A program made the position numbers and the translations under genes. The notes under the pieces are model-generated. The model saw nothing but the letters and a program-made list of their open reading frames with translations. It had not been told where the DNA came from and made no database searches. From Parafrankia irregularis (lineage in GTDB: Bacteria > Actinomycetota > Actinomycetes > Frankiales > Frankiaceae), in NCBI RefSeq assembly GCF_001536285.1, contig NZ_FAOZ01000015.1:62001-126000 (forward strand): DNA of 64,000 nt, given 5' to 3'. Every line of letters begins with the position of its first letter. The stretch's first letter is position 1. Below are positions 34,406-45,506 of this stretch, piece by piece.

Positions 34406-35311
34406 TCAGGCGCGCCGGGAGGGCGCCGGGCCGTAGCGGGCGAGGACGACCGCCTCCACGAACCCGACCAGCGCGTAGATCGCCACGCTCGCCACGGTGA
34501 TCAGAACGGTCGCCGCCCACACCCCGCCGTAGTCGAACGTCTGCTGCGAACGCTGCATGAGGTAGCCGAGCCCCTTGCCGGTGGCCAGCCACTCCGCGAG
34601 CAGCGCGCCGATGACCGCGGACGGCACCGAGATCCGGGCCGAGACGAACAGCGCGGGCAGCGCGCTGGGCAGCGACACCTTGCGCAGCACGGTGAACGGG
34701 CCGCCGCCATAGGCCAGCACGAGATCGGCCGCCGCGCTGGACGCCGACCGCAGCCCGAAGACCAGGTTGACCAGGGACGGGAAGAACACGACGATCCCCG
34801 CGATCACGGAGACCGCCAGCAGGCCGCGGCCGAAGATCAGGGTGAGCAGCGGCGTCATCGCGACCAGCGGCACCGACCGCAGCATCATCGCCACCGGCAT
34901 CAGGGCCTGTTCGACCGAACGGCTGAGCACGAACGCGATCGCGATGCCGAGGGCGGCGACCGTTCCCACCGCGTACCCGACCGCCGCGTCACCCAGGGTG
35001 TGCCACAGGCCATCCAGGATGACGTCGCGGTTCTCGGTGGCGTCCGGCGCGGTGAACAGGTACTGCCAGACCGCCTGCGGGTCCTTGGCGACCAGCGGGT
35101 TGAGGTCGAAGACCTCGATGAACGCGTACCACAGACCGATGATCACCCCGGTGGAGGCGACCACGGACAGCAGCGTCCGCCCGATCCGGGTGGCGATCGC
35201 GCCCGCGACCGAGTGCCCCTGCCGACCGCGGGCCACGGCCGTGGCCCCTGCTGACGGCGATGGCGTCGGTGGCGGTGGCGGTGCGCCCGCGTCGACTGTG
35301 GCCGTGCTCAT
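34406..35311 (-). CDS. ABC transporter permease, NitT/TauT/ThiX class
   Basis: A 301-residue inner-membrane permease with about six helices. The coupling segment EWLATGKGLGYLMQRSQQTFDYGG and the preceding SLPSALPALFVSARISVPSAVIGALLAE are typical of SsuC/TauC-like proteins. The ATG at 35311 is preferred because it overlaps the stop of the upstream permease by 4 bp (ATGA); an upstream ATG at 35344 would lie inside that gene. The N-terminal 35 residues are Pro-rich and cytoplasmic. It forms a heterodimer with the next gene. Confidence 0.9.
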   Translation of the reverse strand: MSTATVDAGAPPPPPTPSPSAGATAVARGRQGHSVAGAIATRIGRTLLSVVASTGVIIGLWYAFIEVFDLNPLVAKDPQAVWQYLFTAPDATENRDVILDGLWHTLGDAAVGYAVGTVAALGIAIAFVLSRSVEQALMPVAMMLRSVPLVAMTPLLTLIFGRGLLAVSVIAGIVVFFPSLVNLVFGLRSASSAAADLVLAYGGGPFTVLRKVSLPSALPALFVSARISVPSAVIGALLAEWLATGKGLGYLMQRSQQTFDYGGVWAATVLITVASVAIYALVGFVEAVVLARYGPAPSRRA

Positions 35312-36330
35312 CGGGCACCTCCGGGATTGCCGCGGGGAGCCCACGGCATGAGCAGCCGGGCCAGCAGGGCCGTCACCGCGTAGCCGAGGCCGGCGATGGC
35401 GGACGCCACCATTGCCAGCGCCCAGGTGCGGGGAACCTCCAGGGCCTGCTGCGAGTGGACCATCGCGATGCCCAGGCCACGGTCCGCGCCGAGGAACTCA
35501 CCGATGATCGCGCCCAGGATCGCGGCCGGGGCCGCGATCTGCAACGCCGCGAACGTGCTCGGCAACGCGGCGCGCAGGCGGACGAAGCGCATCTGGTCGA
35601 TGACCCTGCCGCCGCTCGCGCGGATGACGTCCAGGCTGGCCTGGTCCGGGGCCCGCAGGCCGAGCAGCGCACCGACCAGCGTGGTGAAGAAGACCGAGAT
35701 CCCGGCGAGCGCCTTCTGCGGGGTGCTGCCGTCGAACACGGTGGTCAGGATCGGGCCGATCGCGATGATCGGCAGGCAGTAGGAGGCGACACCGATCTGG
35801 AGCAGCACCCGCTCGACCACGGGTACACCGAAGAACAGGATCGCCAGCCCGATCGCCAGGCCGTTGCCGACCAGCCACCCCTGCGCGGCGATCGACACCG
35901 TCGCGGTGGCCGACCGCCAGAGCAACTGCCGGTCCTCCCACAGCGCGCGGGCGACCTCCCACGGCGTCGGAACGACACCGCCACGATCAAGGACGGTGAC
36001 CGCGAGCAGCCACCACAGTGCGACCAGACCGGCGACGCCGACCGCGCCGCCGATCCACGCCGGTGCCGCCGGCCGAGCCGCTGACGGGACGCCCGCTCGC
36101 CTGGCCGCCGCGGGGCCGTCCGCCCGTCCGGCCGCCCGGTCGCCTGCTCGTCCGGACGTCTGGCCGACCGCACCTGTCGTGCCGGCCGCCGCGTCGGGCC
36201 CGGTGTCACCCTCGCGCGGGTCGGAGTCGGTGGTCGGCACCGAGACCGAGACCCAGGAGGCCGGCGAGGAGGCCGACGACGCGCTCAGAACCAGGTCGGG
36301 AACCTCGGGCGGCGCGCTCGGATCGCTCAT
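35308..36330 (-). CDS. ABC transporter permease, NitT/TauT/ThiX class
   Basis: A 340-residue second permease of the same importer. Residues 1-85 are an unconserved Ser/Asp/Ala/Arg-rich cytoplasmic extension. Six helices follow, with coupling loop [23 protein letters not shown] after [26 protein letters not shown]. The N-terminal extension is much longer than in relatives. The start overlaps the ATPase stop by 4 bp. Gene order binding protein-ATPase-permease-permease, all coupled, indicates one importer. Confidence 0.9.
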   Translation of the reverse strand: MSDPSAPPEVPDLVLSASSASSPASWVSVSVPTTDSDPREGDTGPDAAAGTTGAVGQTSGRAGDRAAGRADGPAAARRAGVPSAARPAAPAWIGGAVGVAGLVALWWLLAVTVLDRGGVVPTPWEVARALWEDRQLLWRSATATVSIAAQGWLVGNGLAIGLAILFFGVPVVERVLLQIGVASYCLPIIAIGPILTTVFDGSTPQKALAGISVFFTTLVGALLGLRAPDQASLDVIRASGGRVIDQMRFVRLRAALPSTFAALQIAAPAAILGAIIGEFLGADRGLGIAMVHSQQALEVPRTWALAMVASAIAGLGYAVTALLARLLMPWAPRGNPGGAR

Positions 36331-37178
36331 CCAGAGGCCTGCGCGGGCTCACCGGGACTCGCCCCGGAGAACAGGACGGTGGAGAGCAGGTCGTGCAGCT
36401 CGTGGAAACGCGCCGTACGCAGCATCTCCGGTGTCCGCGGGCGCGGCAGGTCGATGCTGACCCGGGCGGCGATCCGTCCGGGCCGGGCGCTCATCACGGC
36501 GACGGTGTCCGAGAGGATGACCGCCTCCGGGATGGAGTGCGTCACCAGCACCGTGGTCGTCGCACGCTCGCTCCAGATCCGCAGCAGCTCGAAGTTGAGG
36601 CGCTGGCGGGTCATGTCGTCCAGGGCGCCGAACGGCTCGTCGAGCAGCAGCACTCGGGGCTCGACGACGAGCGCGCGCGCGATCGCGACCCGCTGGCGCA
36701 TACCGCCGGACAGCTGGGCCGGCCGGGCCCGCTCGAACCCGGTCAGGCCGACGAGCGAGATCAGGTCCTTGATGACCAACCGGTTGGCCTTCATCCCGCT
36801 GACCTCCAGCGGGAGCCGGATGTTCGCCTCGACCGACCGCCATGGCAGCAGGGCCGAGTCCTGGAACGCGATGCCCAGGTGGTGTGCCCGGCGTGCCACC
36901 GCGGGTGCCTCGCCGTGCACGAGAACCTGGCCCTCGGTGGGCGCCTCCAGGTCCGCGAGGATGCGCAGCACGGTCGACTTGCCGCAGCCCGAAGGCCCGA
37001 TGAGGGTCAGGAAGGAGCCCGCCGCGGTCGACAGGTTGACGTTCTCGAGCGCGACGACCTGGCCGCGGCCCATGCGGAACTCCTTGCGGAGCCCGGCCAC
37101 GCTCACCCCGGATCCGTCGGATGCGCCCGCCGGGTCCGGGGCCAGGCCGGGAGCCGTTGCAGGCATGGCCGGGGTCAT
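36327..37178 (-). CDS. ABC transporter ATP-binding protein, NitT/TauT class
   Basis: A 283-residue ATPase with all motifs intact: Walker [11 protein letters not shown]-loop [16 protein letters not shown], signature [15 protein letters not shown], Walker [12 protein letters not shown] and H-loop VTHSIPEAV. This is the pattern of SsuB/TauB/ThiZ-type importers. The start shares a base with the binding-protein stop (TGATG). The first 25 residues are low complexity. By position it energises the two permeases downstream. Confidence 0.93.
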   Translation of the reverse strand: MTPAMPATAPGLAPDPAGASDGSGVSVAGLRKEFRMGRGQVVALENVNLSTAAGSFLTLIGPSGCGKSTVLRILADLEAPTEGQVLVHGEAPAVARRAHHLGIAFQDSALLPWRSVEANIRLPLEVSGMKANRLVIKDLISLVGLTGFERARPAQLSGGMRQRVAIARALVVEPRVLLLDEPFGALDDMTRQRLNFELLRIWSERATTTVLVTHSIPEAVILSDTVAVMSARPGRIAARVSIDLPRPRTPEMLRTARFHELHDLLSTVLFSGASPGEPAQASG

Positions 37179-38275
37179 CAGACCAGGTCCGGCTTCGCTG
37201 CGTAGATCTCCTTGATGATCGACAAGTCGAACAGCTCCTCCGCGGTGATGGCCACGCCAGCGATCCCGAGAGTCCGGATGTTCTCCTCGACCAGTTCGTC
37301 GGTGATCGTGAACAGGCCGTTGGCCTTGGTGTCATCTGTGAGGACCAGCTTGTTCTGGTCCTTGCTCTCCAGGACCTGCTCGTCCTCGTCCAGGCCGAGG
37401 TCCTTACCGTAGACAGTCGCCGCCAGGTGCGCCCCGAGCGTCGGATCTGCCAACGAGTCCTTCCAGCCACGAATATCGGCGGTCAGCACCGCCTTGATCT
37501 TGTCGCGCTCCTTCTCAATCGATTCCGTACGGACCATGTAGGTCTCGGAGACCAGCGGGTAGTTGTGGTCGGCGAGCAGGAACGAGGTGACCTCGAAACC
37601 CTTCACCCGCAGCAGGTTCGGTTCGTTGGTGACGAATGAGAACCAGCCGTCCACCGTTCCGGTGGTGAGCGGCAGCGGGTCGAACTCGACCGGCACCTTC
37701 TCGATGGATGACGGGTCGATCGAGTTGGCCTTGAGGAAGGACGACCAAACACTCTCATTGGTCGCCTGAACGCCGATCTTCTTCCCGATCATGTCCTCGG
37801 GGCCGGAGAGGGGCTTGTCGGCCATGGAGACGATCGCGAACGGGTTCTTCTGATACTGCGCACCAATGATCTTGATGGGCGCGCCGTTGAGGATGGCGTT
37901 ACCGGTGATATCCGGCGCGGAGATCCCGATGAAGGCCTTCCCGGTCGCCACGTCGGTGTCCTGCGGCGTCGCCGACGGACCACCCGCCATCAGGTTGACC
38001 TTGGAGAAGCCGGCCTCCCGGTAGTAACCGCGCTGGTCAGCGATGTAGGCGCCGGCGAACTCGACGTTCTTGATCCACGAGAGGCGCATGTCGAGCGTGC
38101 CGAAGCCGCTGCCCCCCGCAGCCGCACCCTCACTGTCGTCATCACCGCAGGCGGCCAGCAGGCTCCCGCCGCCGAGCGCGAGCAGCGCGGCCCCGGCCGA
38201 CGCCCCCAGACCCGAGCGCAGGAAACCGCGCCGATCCAGACCTCTGGTGCTCCCTGTTGCCACACTAGCCCCCAT
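37178..38275 (-). CDS. NMT1/THI5-like substrate-binding protein, Tat lipoprotein
   Basis: A 365-residue extracytoplasmic binding protein. The twin-arginine signal [16 protein letters not shown] ends in a lipobox LLAAC at about residue 43, so it is probably exported folded and lipid-anchored. The mature part matches the NMT1/ThiY group: [23 protein letters not shown], then [15 protein letters not shown] and [13 protein letters not shown]. Ligands in this class include hydroxymethylpyrimidine, riboflavin, nitrate and sulfonates. Position between the purine and urease genes suggests a nitrogenous ligand, perhaps a purine or ureide, but this is inference. It begins a coupled four-gene operon. Confidence 0.88.
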   Translation of the reverse strand: MGASVATGSTRGLDRRGFLRSGLGASAGAALLALGGGSLLAACGDDDSEGAAAGGSGFGTLDMRLSWIKNVEFAGAYIADQRGYYREAGFSKVNLMAGGPSATPQDTDVATGKAFIGISAPDITGNAILNGAPIKIIGAQYQKNPFAIVSMADKPLSGPEDMIGKKIGVQATNESVWSSFLKANSIDPSSIEKVPVEFDPLPLTTGTVDGWFSFVTNEPNLLRVKGFEVTSFLLADHNYPLVSETYMVRTESIEKERDKIKAVLTADIRGWKDSLADPTLGAHLAATVYGKDLGLDEDEQVLESKDQNKLVLTDDTKANGLFTITDELVEENIRTLGIAGVAITAEELFDLSIIKEIYAAKPDLV

Positions 38276-38676
38276 CGAAAGCCCCCATCGAACGCGCCCA
38301 CGGCCCCCCGCCGCACCGTTCCCATCCGGCCGGCCCGGGCGGTCCCACGGAGGCTAGAAAGCACGCGTATCCGAGTTATCGCGGTCACGTGAATTGCCAG
38401 TAACCACCATGAGGACGGGAGATACCCGACCCGTCCGGAAATCAACGACCGAGCCGGAGAAAACCGATCAAGAGGTCGGCGATGTCACCAGAACGGCAAC
38501 CGCTCGAAACCGATCCGAAATGAATATATGGGTCGCGCCCCTGCGATCGACACAGCGCGTCTGATCTCGTTGCGGCGAGGTTTACCATCAGTGGCGTACC
38601 GGTATCGGTGCACGGCACACCGGTGCCGATGGTGGCACTGTGGTGGCGGTGTGCGGTGCGTGTAGGCTCCGCGATC
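38276..38676. promoter_or_regulatory. Divergent region between ABC transporter and urease
   Basis: The only space for promoters of the transporter operon (minus) and ureABC (plus). It has raised AT content at 38360-38560 including GAATATATGG near 38522. An ACCGGT-containing partial repeat (CCGGTATCGGTG, CCGGTGCCGATGG) lies at about 38598-38634. No assigned operator. Confidence 0.4.
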
Positions 38677-38979
38677 GTGCTGCTGAGCCCGCATGAACAG
38701 GAACGTCTGCTCATCCATGTGGCCGCCGGCCTGGCCCGCGAGCGCCGCGCGCGCGGGCTGCGGCTGAACTACCCGGAGGCGACCGCGCTGATCACCTCCT
38801 ATCTCCTGGAGGGCGCTCGGGACGGGCGCACCGTCGCCGACCTCATGGCCGCAGGGAGGACCGTGCTCACCCGGGAGGACGTGATGGAAGGCGTCCCGGA
38901 GATGCTGGCCGAGGTCCAGGTCGAGGCGACGTTCCCGGACGGGACGAAACTCGTCACAGTCCACGAGCCGATCCCTTGA
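38677..38979 (+). CDS. ureA: Urease subunit gamma
   Basis: Smallest urease subunit, 100 residues, the usual family length. It shows [19 protein letters not shown], the [18 protein letters not shown] motif, [13 protein letters not shown] and the C-terminal [16 protein letters not shown]. The GTG at 38677 gives the family length; the frame is open further upstream without homology. Its stop overlaps the TTG start of ureB (TTGA), so the subunits are coupled. Confidence 0.96.
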   Translation: MLLSPHEQERLLIHVAAGLARERRARGLRLNYPEATALITSYLLEGARDGRTVADLMAAGRTVLTREDVMEGVPEMLAEVQVEATFPDGTKLVTVHEPIP

Positions 38980-39331
38980 TTCCCGGCGAGATCGTCACCG
39001 CCGCCGACCCGGTGCGGCTCAACCCGGGCCGGCCGACCCGCACCCTCGTCGTGCGCAACACCGGCGACCGGCCGGTCCAGGTCGGATCGCACTACCACTT
39101 CGCGGCCGCGAACCCGGCACTCGACTTCGACCGGGAGGCGGCCTGGGGGTTCCGGCTCGCCGTCCCCGCCGGTACCGCGGTGCGCTTCGAACCGGGCGCC
39201 GAGCGCGAGGTCGAGCTGGTCGAGCTGGTCGGCGCGCGCGTCGTGCCGGGGCTACGCCAGGAATGGGCCGGCCCGCTCGCCGACCGGCACCCAACCGGTG
39301 CGCATGAAACCGAGCCTGGAGAGGGGCGAGG

Positions 39332-39335
<4 letters not shown>
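38976..39335 (+). CDS. ureB: Urease subunit beta
   Basis: A 119-residue subunit starting at TTG within the ureA stop. It carries [18 protein letters not shown], the conserved [21 protein letters not shown] and [27 protein letters not shown]. About 15 C-terminal residues beyond VPG are variable. The stop overlaps the ureC ATG. Confidence 0.96.
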
Positions 39336-41059
<1,724 letters not shown>

Positions 41060-41285
41060 GGCGCCCGTCCGGGCCAGCTCGCCAGTCCGGCGGCCCGGGG
41101 CCTGCACTGGGCTGAGGCTGGGCTGGGACTGGGCTGGGACTGGGTCCGACCGGTCGTCGAGCGCCGCCGTGCCGCCGGTCCGCTTCCGGCAGTGGTCCCG
41201 TCCCGGCGTGTCGCCCTCCGGCGCCGCGTTCTGTCGGAAATCATGTGGACTGCCCGCCATGGCCCGGCACAAGAGAGGCACATCG

Positions 41286-41630
41286 ATGGACGCGACCACG
41301 CCCCGAAAAGCCCGGACGCGAGCCACCGTTCCCGCGATCGCCCCGACGACCTACGACGACTTCCGCCAGCCCGTCGACCGGCTGTGTGACGGCATCCCGA
41401 TGCTGGTGGATCTCGATCACGGCGGCGAAACCCTGGAGCGCAGGTTCCTGGACTTCGCCGCCGGGGCCGTCTACGCACTGTCCGGGCACATCGAGCGGAT
41501 CGCCCCACACGCCTATCTGCTGATGCCACGCGGTGTCGAGCTGCCTCCCGAGGACGTCCACCACCTGCGCGAACAGCACCTGGCCAGCCGGCACGCGCCG
41601 GCGCCCGGCATCAGCGTGCGGCGTTTTTGA
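41286..41630 (+). CDS. SepF-like protein
   Basis: A 114-residue protein whose core (APTTYDDFRQPVDRLCDGIP, then MLVDLDHGGETLERRFLDFA and AGAVYALSGHIERIAPHAYLL) follows the C-terminal domain of SepF, the membrane-associated anchor of FtsZ in Gram-positive bacteria. The N-terminal membrane-binding helix is replaced by a short basic stretch (TTPRKARTRATVP). True sepF sits in the division cluster, so this is likely a second, divergent copy. The ATG at 41286 has AGAGAGG upstream; another ATG lies at 41268. The 3' end overlaps the convergent dioxygenase gene by 20 bp. Its link to urease is positional only. Confidence 0.78.
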   Translation: MDATTPRKARTRATVPAIAPTTYDDFRQPVDRLCDGIPMLVDLDHGGETLERRFLDFAAGAVYALSGHIERIAPHAYLLMPRGVELPPEDVHHLREQHLASRHAPAPGISVRRF

Positions 41631-42588
41631 TGAACTGCCGCCGGTAGGCCGCCTGCTCACCCGCGAAGAACGAGCCGCGGACATGGCGGCGCCTGGTGTC
41701 GTCGTCGGTCGCCCGCGCCGCCGAATGCCACAGGTAGCCGTCATGCAGCAGGACGTCTCCCCGCTCGGCGTAGACGGCGATCTCCCCCGGCACCTTCTCG
41801 AAGCCCAACGGCATCTCGAACGGCGGGGCGGTGTCGGTGTATCCCCCGGTCGGGCGGGCGTCGGCGGGGACCGTCACCCCGTTGACGTTGCGGTAGGGGG
41901 CCGGTGTGGCCCATCGGTGGCTTCCGGGCACAACCCGCAGGAACCCGTTGGCCGGGCTCGTCGCGTCGATGTGGATGGTGATGGCCAGTCCGGGCCAGAC
42001 GTCGAGGCTCGGCATCGCCTGCCAGTCGGAGTGCCAGCCGATGCGGGTGTAGCCGGACTCCCGCCCCGGTCGGGCGTCCTGGTAGACGACCCCGGTCTGC
42101 TCCGAGCCGCTGAGCCAGATCCGGGCGCCGATCAGCCGGCGGATCACCCCGGTCAGGACCGGGTCCTCGGCCGCCTCGCCCACGGCGGACGCCAGCTCCT
42201 GGATGTGCTCGACGTAGTTGACGAACCGCTCGGCCTTCGCGGCATCGTCGAGGTACTGCGTGGAGCCGTAGCGGGCCGACAGGTCGCCGGTGAGCACACC
42301 GGCCTGCGCGGCCTCGCACTCCTGCTCCATCCGGGCGATGAGCTTCTCCCCCAGCAGATCACGCAGGATCACAAAGCCGTGCTGCTGGTAGAACGCCTCG
42401 ATCTCGTCCAGATCCAGGTTCGTAGCCAGGTTCGCGGCCCTAACCCCCGCCCGGTCCGCCGCCCGGTCCGCGGCTGGCGTCGGCGCCGGGCCCGGCCCAC
42501 CGGTCGAGCCGGGAGCACCTGCCGCGCCAGGGGCACCGGCCCGGAAGACCCCGGGCTCGGCGAACGGTGTGAGTACGGACGATCCCAT
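41611..42588 (-). CDS. Phytanoyl-CoA dioxygenase (PhyH)-family enzyme
   Basis: A 325-residue Fe(II)/2-oxoglutarate dioxygenase. The facial triad is seen as GWHSDW (His, Asp) and DGYLWHSAARATDD (His), with the 2-oxoglutarate-binding Arg likely in RRHVRGSFF. GFVILRDLLG is the typical N-terminal beta strand. Family substrates range from ectoine to lipid-CoA esters and small natural products; the sequence does not decide. The first 40 residues (Ala/Gly/Pro) are not conserved. The ATG at 42588 was chosen over an open extension to 42711. An 11-bp palindrome AACACAGTGTT at 42718-42728 lies upstream. Confidence 0.83.
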   Translation of the reverse strand: MGSSVLTPFAEPGVFRAGAPGAAGAPGSTGGPGPAPTPAADRAADRAGVRAANLATNLDLDEIEAFYQQHGFVILRDLLGEKLIARMEQECEAAQAGVLTGDLSARYGSTQYLDDAAKAERFVNYVEHIQELASAVGEAAEDPVLTGVIRRLIGARIWLSGSEQTGVVYQDARPGRESGYTRIGWHSDWQAMPSLDVWPGLAITIHIDATSPANGFLRVVPGSHRWATPAPYRNVNGVTVPADARPTGGYTDTAPPFEMPLGFEKVPGEIAVYAERGDVLLHDGYLWHSAARATDDDTRRRHVRGSFFAGEQAAYRRQFIKNAAR

Positions 42589-42909
42589 CCACTGCCTCCA
42601 GCGACGCCTCGGCACCCACACCCACCGGGCCAGGCACGGCCGTGGACGACGGGCAACCGCAGATCCAGGAACCGCCGGTCGGCCTGGACCGCCCGACTGT
42701 CTGCCGCCCACTCTAAAAACACAGTGTTACGCCCGTTGTCACCTCGGGCCGATCGTGACCGTGGCGACTACCTGGCGGATCCTTCTGGTCGGGGAGTCCT
42801 CGTCGAAGGCGCCCGCCGATCCCACCCGGGGGATCCCGCACCGCCGCGCAGCACCAGCAATTCATCCTCAAGAGGCGCAAAAGGGGTGCAGGCTCACCTG
42901 GCGGCCAGC

Positions 42910-42959
42910 AAGAAGGAAGGATCCTGGTCGTCGGAACGACCAGAACCGTTCACTCTTGC
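42910..42959. repeat. Dispersed palindromic element, copy 5
   Basis: Arms CAAGAAGGAAGGAT and ACCGTTCACTCTTG (imperfect) surround the best-conserved core, TGGTCGT CGGA ACGACCA. The flanks GCCAGC and GCGACTCGCC differ from the other copies, suggesting an older insertion. Confidence 0.82.
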
Positions 42960-42988
42960 GACTCGCCAGACCGGGCCACCGAGCCGCC

Positions 42989-43029
42989 GGGGTCCGGGGT
43001 CCGGGGTCCGGGGTCCGGGGTCCGGGGTG
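42989..43029. repeat. 7-bp tandem repeat
   Basis: About five to six units of GGGGTCC in a row, downstream of the small lipoprotein gene. The unit is not a multiple of three and lies outside any supported gene. Confidence 0.8.
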
Positions 43030-43063
43030 CCGGCTATCGGGAGTCCGGCCACGTTGCCGGCGG

Positions 43064-43327
43064 TCAGCGCCGCTTCGACGATCGGTGCGAACCACCCGAG
43101 CCCGACGATTTCGACGAACTCGAGCCCGAGCTCTTACGGTCGCACTCCCACTCGTGGTCGTCGTCGTCCCAGTCCGCCACGTAGCCGGCCTTACAGCTCG
43201 GCTTCGGCGGACGATCCGAGCAGGCGGCCACTCCCGAGGACACCGCCAGTGCCCCCACCAGGGCCAACGCGACGCGCGCATTTCCGCTGCGGCGCAGGCC
43301 CGGACGGTGTCTCTGCTGCATCGACAT
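43064..43327 (-). CDS. Small lipoprotein
   Basis: An 87-residue protein with a lipoprotein signal peptide (basic start, then ARVALALVGALAVSSGVAAC with the lipobox Cys). The mature part is short: KPSCKAGYVADWDDDDHEWEC has two Cys that could form a disulfide around an acidic loop, and a Ser/Gly/Lys/Arg tail follows. Two ATGs (43327 and 43321) are possible. No family recognised. The Asp/Glu/His-rich loop next to nickel-enzyme maturation genes hints at metal binding, which is speculative. Confidence 0.7.
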   Translation of the reverse strand: MSMQQRHRPGLRRSGNARVALALVGALAVSSGVAACSDRPPKPSCKAGYVADWDDDDHEWECDRKSSGSSSSKSSGSGGSHRSSKRR

Positions 43328-43455
43328 CGGCCGAGACTGGCATGGCCGGGCGCCGAGCGTGGGCGATATGTCGCAGAAGCGACCTGACGCCGATCCGTCC
43401 ACGCAGTCCGGGGGCGGGCCGAACGGCCCGAGCATGGTGGACAAGGATAGGTGGC

Positions 43456-44247
43456 ATGAATGCGGATCCGACCACGACAGGTCACGTAGAGGCACGGGCC
43501 GCCTTGCTGCTGCTGGCAGACGGTCGACTGCCCGCGGGCGGCCATGCGCATTCCGGCGGGGTGGAGGCCGCCGTGCTCGGTGGCGACATCACCGGGCTCG
43601 ACGACCTCGCCGAGTTCCTGCGCGGCCGGCTCGCGACCGCAGGCCTGCTCGCCGCCTCCTTCGCCGCAGGGGTCTGCCGCGCGGTCCACGCCGCCGCCTC
43701 GGCCGCCGCAGCCGCCTCTGCCAACCCCGCCGGCCCTGCCAACCCCGCCGGCCCTGCCGAACCAGCGCACGCGGCCGGGACGAAGGACGTCCCGCTGCTG
43801 GATGTCCTGGCGGCGTTCGATGACGAGGTCGACGCCCGCACCCCGTCGCCGGCGCAGCGTGCCGCCAGCCGGGCGCAGGGCCGGGCGCTGATGCGGGTGG
43901 CCCGGGCCGCCTGGCCGGTACCCACCCAGCCGAGCGCACCGCATCACTGTGTGGCGCTCGGCCTGGTCGCCGCCGCCGCCGGCCTCGAACCACGCGACGC
44001 GGCCCTCGCCGCCGCCCACGCCTCGGTCAACGGCCCGGCGACGGCTGCCGTCCGGCTCCTCGGCCTCGACCCGCTGGCCGTCACCGGTCTGCTCGCGGAG
44101 ATCGCCGCCTCGGTGGACAGCACCGCCTTCAAAGCCGACCAGGCGTCCCTCGGCTCCCCCGCCAGCCTTCCCGCCGGCAGCGCACCGCACCTCGACCTGC
44201 TCTCCGAACGGCACCGGACGGCCCAGGTCCGCATGTTCACGTCCTGA
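43456..44247 (+). CDS. ureF: Urease accessory protein UreF
   Basis: A 263-residue maturation protein that works with UreD and UreG to load nickel into apo-urease. Typical features are [74 protein letters not shown] and the C-terminal [14 protein letters not shown]. An Ala/Pro-rich repeat ([14 protein letters not shown]) interrupts the middle. The ATG at 43456 follows AAGGATAGG. The next accessory gene, ureG, is separated by a TetR remnant on the other strand, so the operon is not tightly packed here. Confidence 0.92.
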   Translation: MNADPTTTGHVEARAALLLLADGRLPAGGHAHSGGVEAAVLGGDITGLDDLAEFLRGRLATAGLLAASFAAGVCRAVHAAASAAAAASANPAGPANPAGPAEPAHAAGTKDVPLLDVLAAFDDEVDARTPSPAQRAASRAQGRALMRVARAAWPVPTQPSAPHHCVALGLVAAAAGLEPRDAALAAAHASVNGPATAAVRLLGLDPLAVTGLLAEIAASVDSTAFKADQASLGSPASLPAGSAPHLDLLSERHRTAQVRMFTS

Positions 44248-44258
44248 GAGCCTGGTCC

Positions 44259-44534
44259 TCAGGTTGGGCCGGGCCTGCCGGACGGCGTGCTCGCGGCGAA
44301 GGCGGCCGAGGTCAGCTCGCGGAAGCAACGCAACGCGTCGTCGCCCGTCAGATGGCCGGAGATCTCCAGGCTCACCGCGCCGTGCGCGGCGGCGTGCAGG
44401 AGCCACGCGACGGCCTCGGGGTCGCCGGCACGCAGCAGCCCGGCGCCCATCGCGTCGCGCATCGCGTCGACGAGAACGGCCATCCTCGCCCAGGCGGCGG
44501 CGAGCGACTCCGGGCCGGGCCGGAATGTTATCGA
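44259..44534 (-). pseudogene. TetR-family regulator, C-terminal remnant
   Basis: The reverse strand reads [20 protein letters not shown], then [20 protein letters not shown] and [16 protein letters not shown], resembling the ligand-binding end of a TetR-type repressor. The frame is closed by TGA at 44535-44537 and no helix-turn-helix is found upstream in any minus frame I examined. So only about 90 residues survive. It lies between ureF and ureG, opposite strand. A short expressed protein from the ATG at 44483 (74 residues) is possible but would lack DNA binding. Confidence 0.6.
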
Positions 44535-44731
44535 TCACGCGCTTCGGTCCTGTCCCAGAGGCGCGCGAGTCGGTGCGGCGCGGGCGGGGGTTACGCTTCG
44601 CAAGCAGGATCGGAGCAGGCAGACGGGCAAACGGGCAGGTAGGCAGGCCGGCTGGCCGCGGAGCACACCGCGCGCGGAACACCGAGCACCAGCGGAACAC
44701 CCGGCACAGGCAGGAACAGGAGCGACGACCG

Positions 44732-45496
44732 GTGCACCTTGATCACGATCGACGTGGCGCGGTAGGCGGCTCGCTGGTAGACGGGGCGGGCCTGCCCTCG
44801 CCCAGCTCCGCGGCCGAGTCGGGACCGCGCTGGCAGAGCCCGCCCGGCACGCCCGCCGGGCCGCCGCCGACGGACCGCGCCCTTCGCGTCGGAGTCGGCG
44901 GTCCGGTCGGGAGCGGCAAGACGGCGCTGGTGGCGGCGCTGTGCCGGGTGCTGGCAGGCCGGGTCCGCCTCGCGGTGGTGACGAACGACATCTACACCAC
45001 CGAGGATGCCGACTTCCTGCGCGCCGCCGGGGTCCTCGACCCCGTCCGGATCCGAGCCGTCGAGACGGGCTGCTGCCCGCACACGGCGATCCGGGATGAC
45101 ATCACGGCCAACCTCGACGCGGTCGAGGACCTGGAGGCCGAACTCGGCCGGCTCGACCTCATCCTGGTCGAGAGCGGCGGTGACAACCTCACGGCGACGT
45201 TCAGCTACGGCCTGATCGACCGGCAGATCTTCGTGATCGACGTCGCGGGAGGCGACAAGGTGCCCCGCAAGGGCGGGCCCGGCGTCGCCAACAGTGACCT
45301 GCTGGTCATCAACAAGACCGACCTCGCCCCGCTCGTCGGCGCCGACCTGGAGGTCATGGCCCGCGACGCGGCCGCCATGCGCGGCGAGCGCGCGGACCGC
45401 CCGGTGCTGTTCACCAACCTCCGCTCCGACACCGGGGCCGCGGATGTCGCCGACTGGGTGCTCGCCCAGCTGCCGTCGCCCGCCCACCCCCGCTGA
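44732..45496 (+). CDS. ureG: Urease accessory GTPase UreG
   Basis: A 254-residue GTPase that energises nickel delivery to urease. It carries P-loop [24 protein letters not shown], the nickel-binding Cys-Pro-His in [39 protein letters not shown] and the guanine-specificity NKTD. The GTG at 44732 has CAGGAG upstream and gives a His-containing N-terminus (HLDHD) followed by about 45 Ser/Pro/Gly residues not found in short UreG proteins. It is followed by ureD after 10 bp. Confidence 0.95.
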   Translation: MHLDHDRRGAVGGSLVDGAGLPSPSSAAESGPRWQSPPGTPAGPPPTDRALRVGVGGPVGSGKTALVAALCRVLAGRVRLAVVTNDIYTTEDADFLRAAGVLDPVRIRAVETGCCPHTAIRDDITANLDAVEDLEAELGRLDLILVESGGDNLTATFSYGLIDRQIFVIDVAGGDKVPRKGGPGVANSDLLVINKTDLAPLVGADLEVMARDAAAMRGERADRPVLFTNLRSDTGAADVADWVLAQLPSPAHPR

Positions 45497-45506
45497 GCCC
45501 GCGCCG

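Larger units (their letters stand above)
42589..43063. other. Intergenic region with palindrome, element and tandem repeat
   Basis: Between two minus-strand genes. It contains an AT-rich palindrome (AACACAGTGTT, 42718-42728), a palindromic element at 42910-42959 and a 7-bp tandem repeat at 42989-43029. I see no gene. Confidence 0.55.

Noticed and set aside
38598-38634. Apparent inverted repeat upstream of ureA (CCGGTATCGGTG / CCGGTGCCGATGG)
   Set aside because: Only five bases pair symmetrically; closer to an imperfect direct repeat, so not called an operator.
42985-43030. Tandem GGGGTCC as a possible replication or attachment site
   Set aside because: Simple slippage repeat with no flanking integrase, tRNA or DnaA-box pattern.
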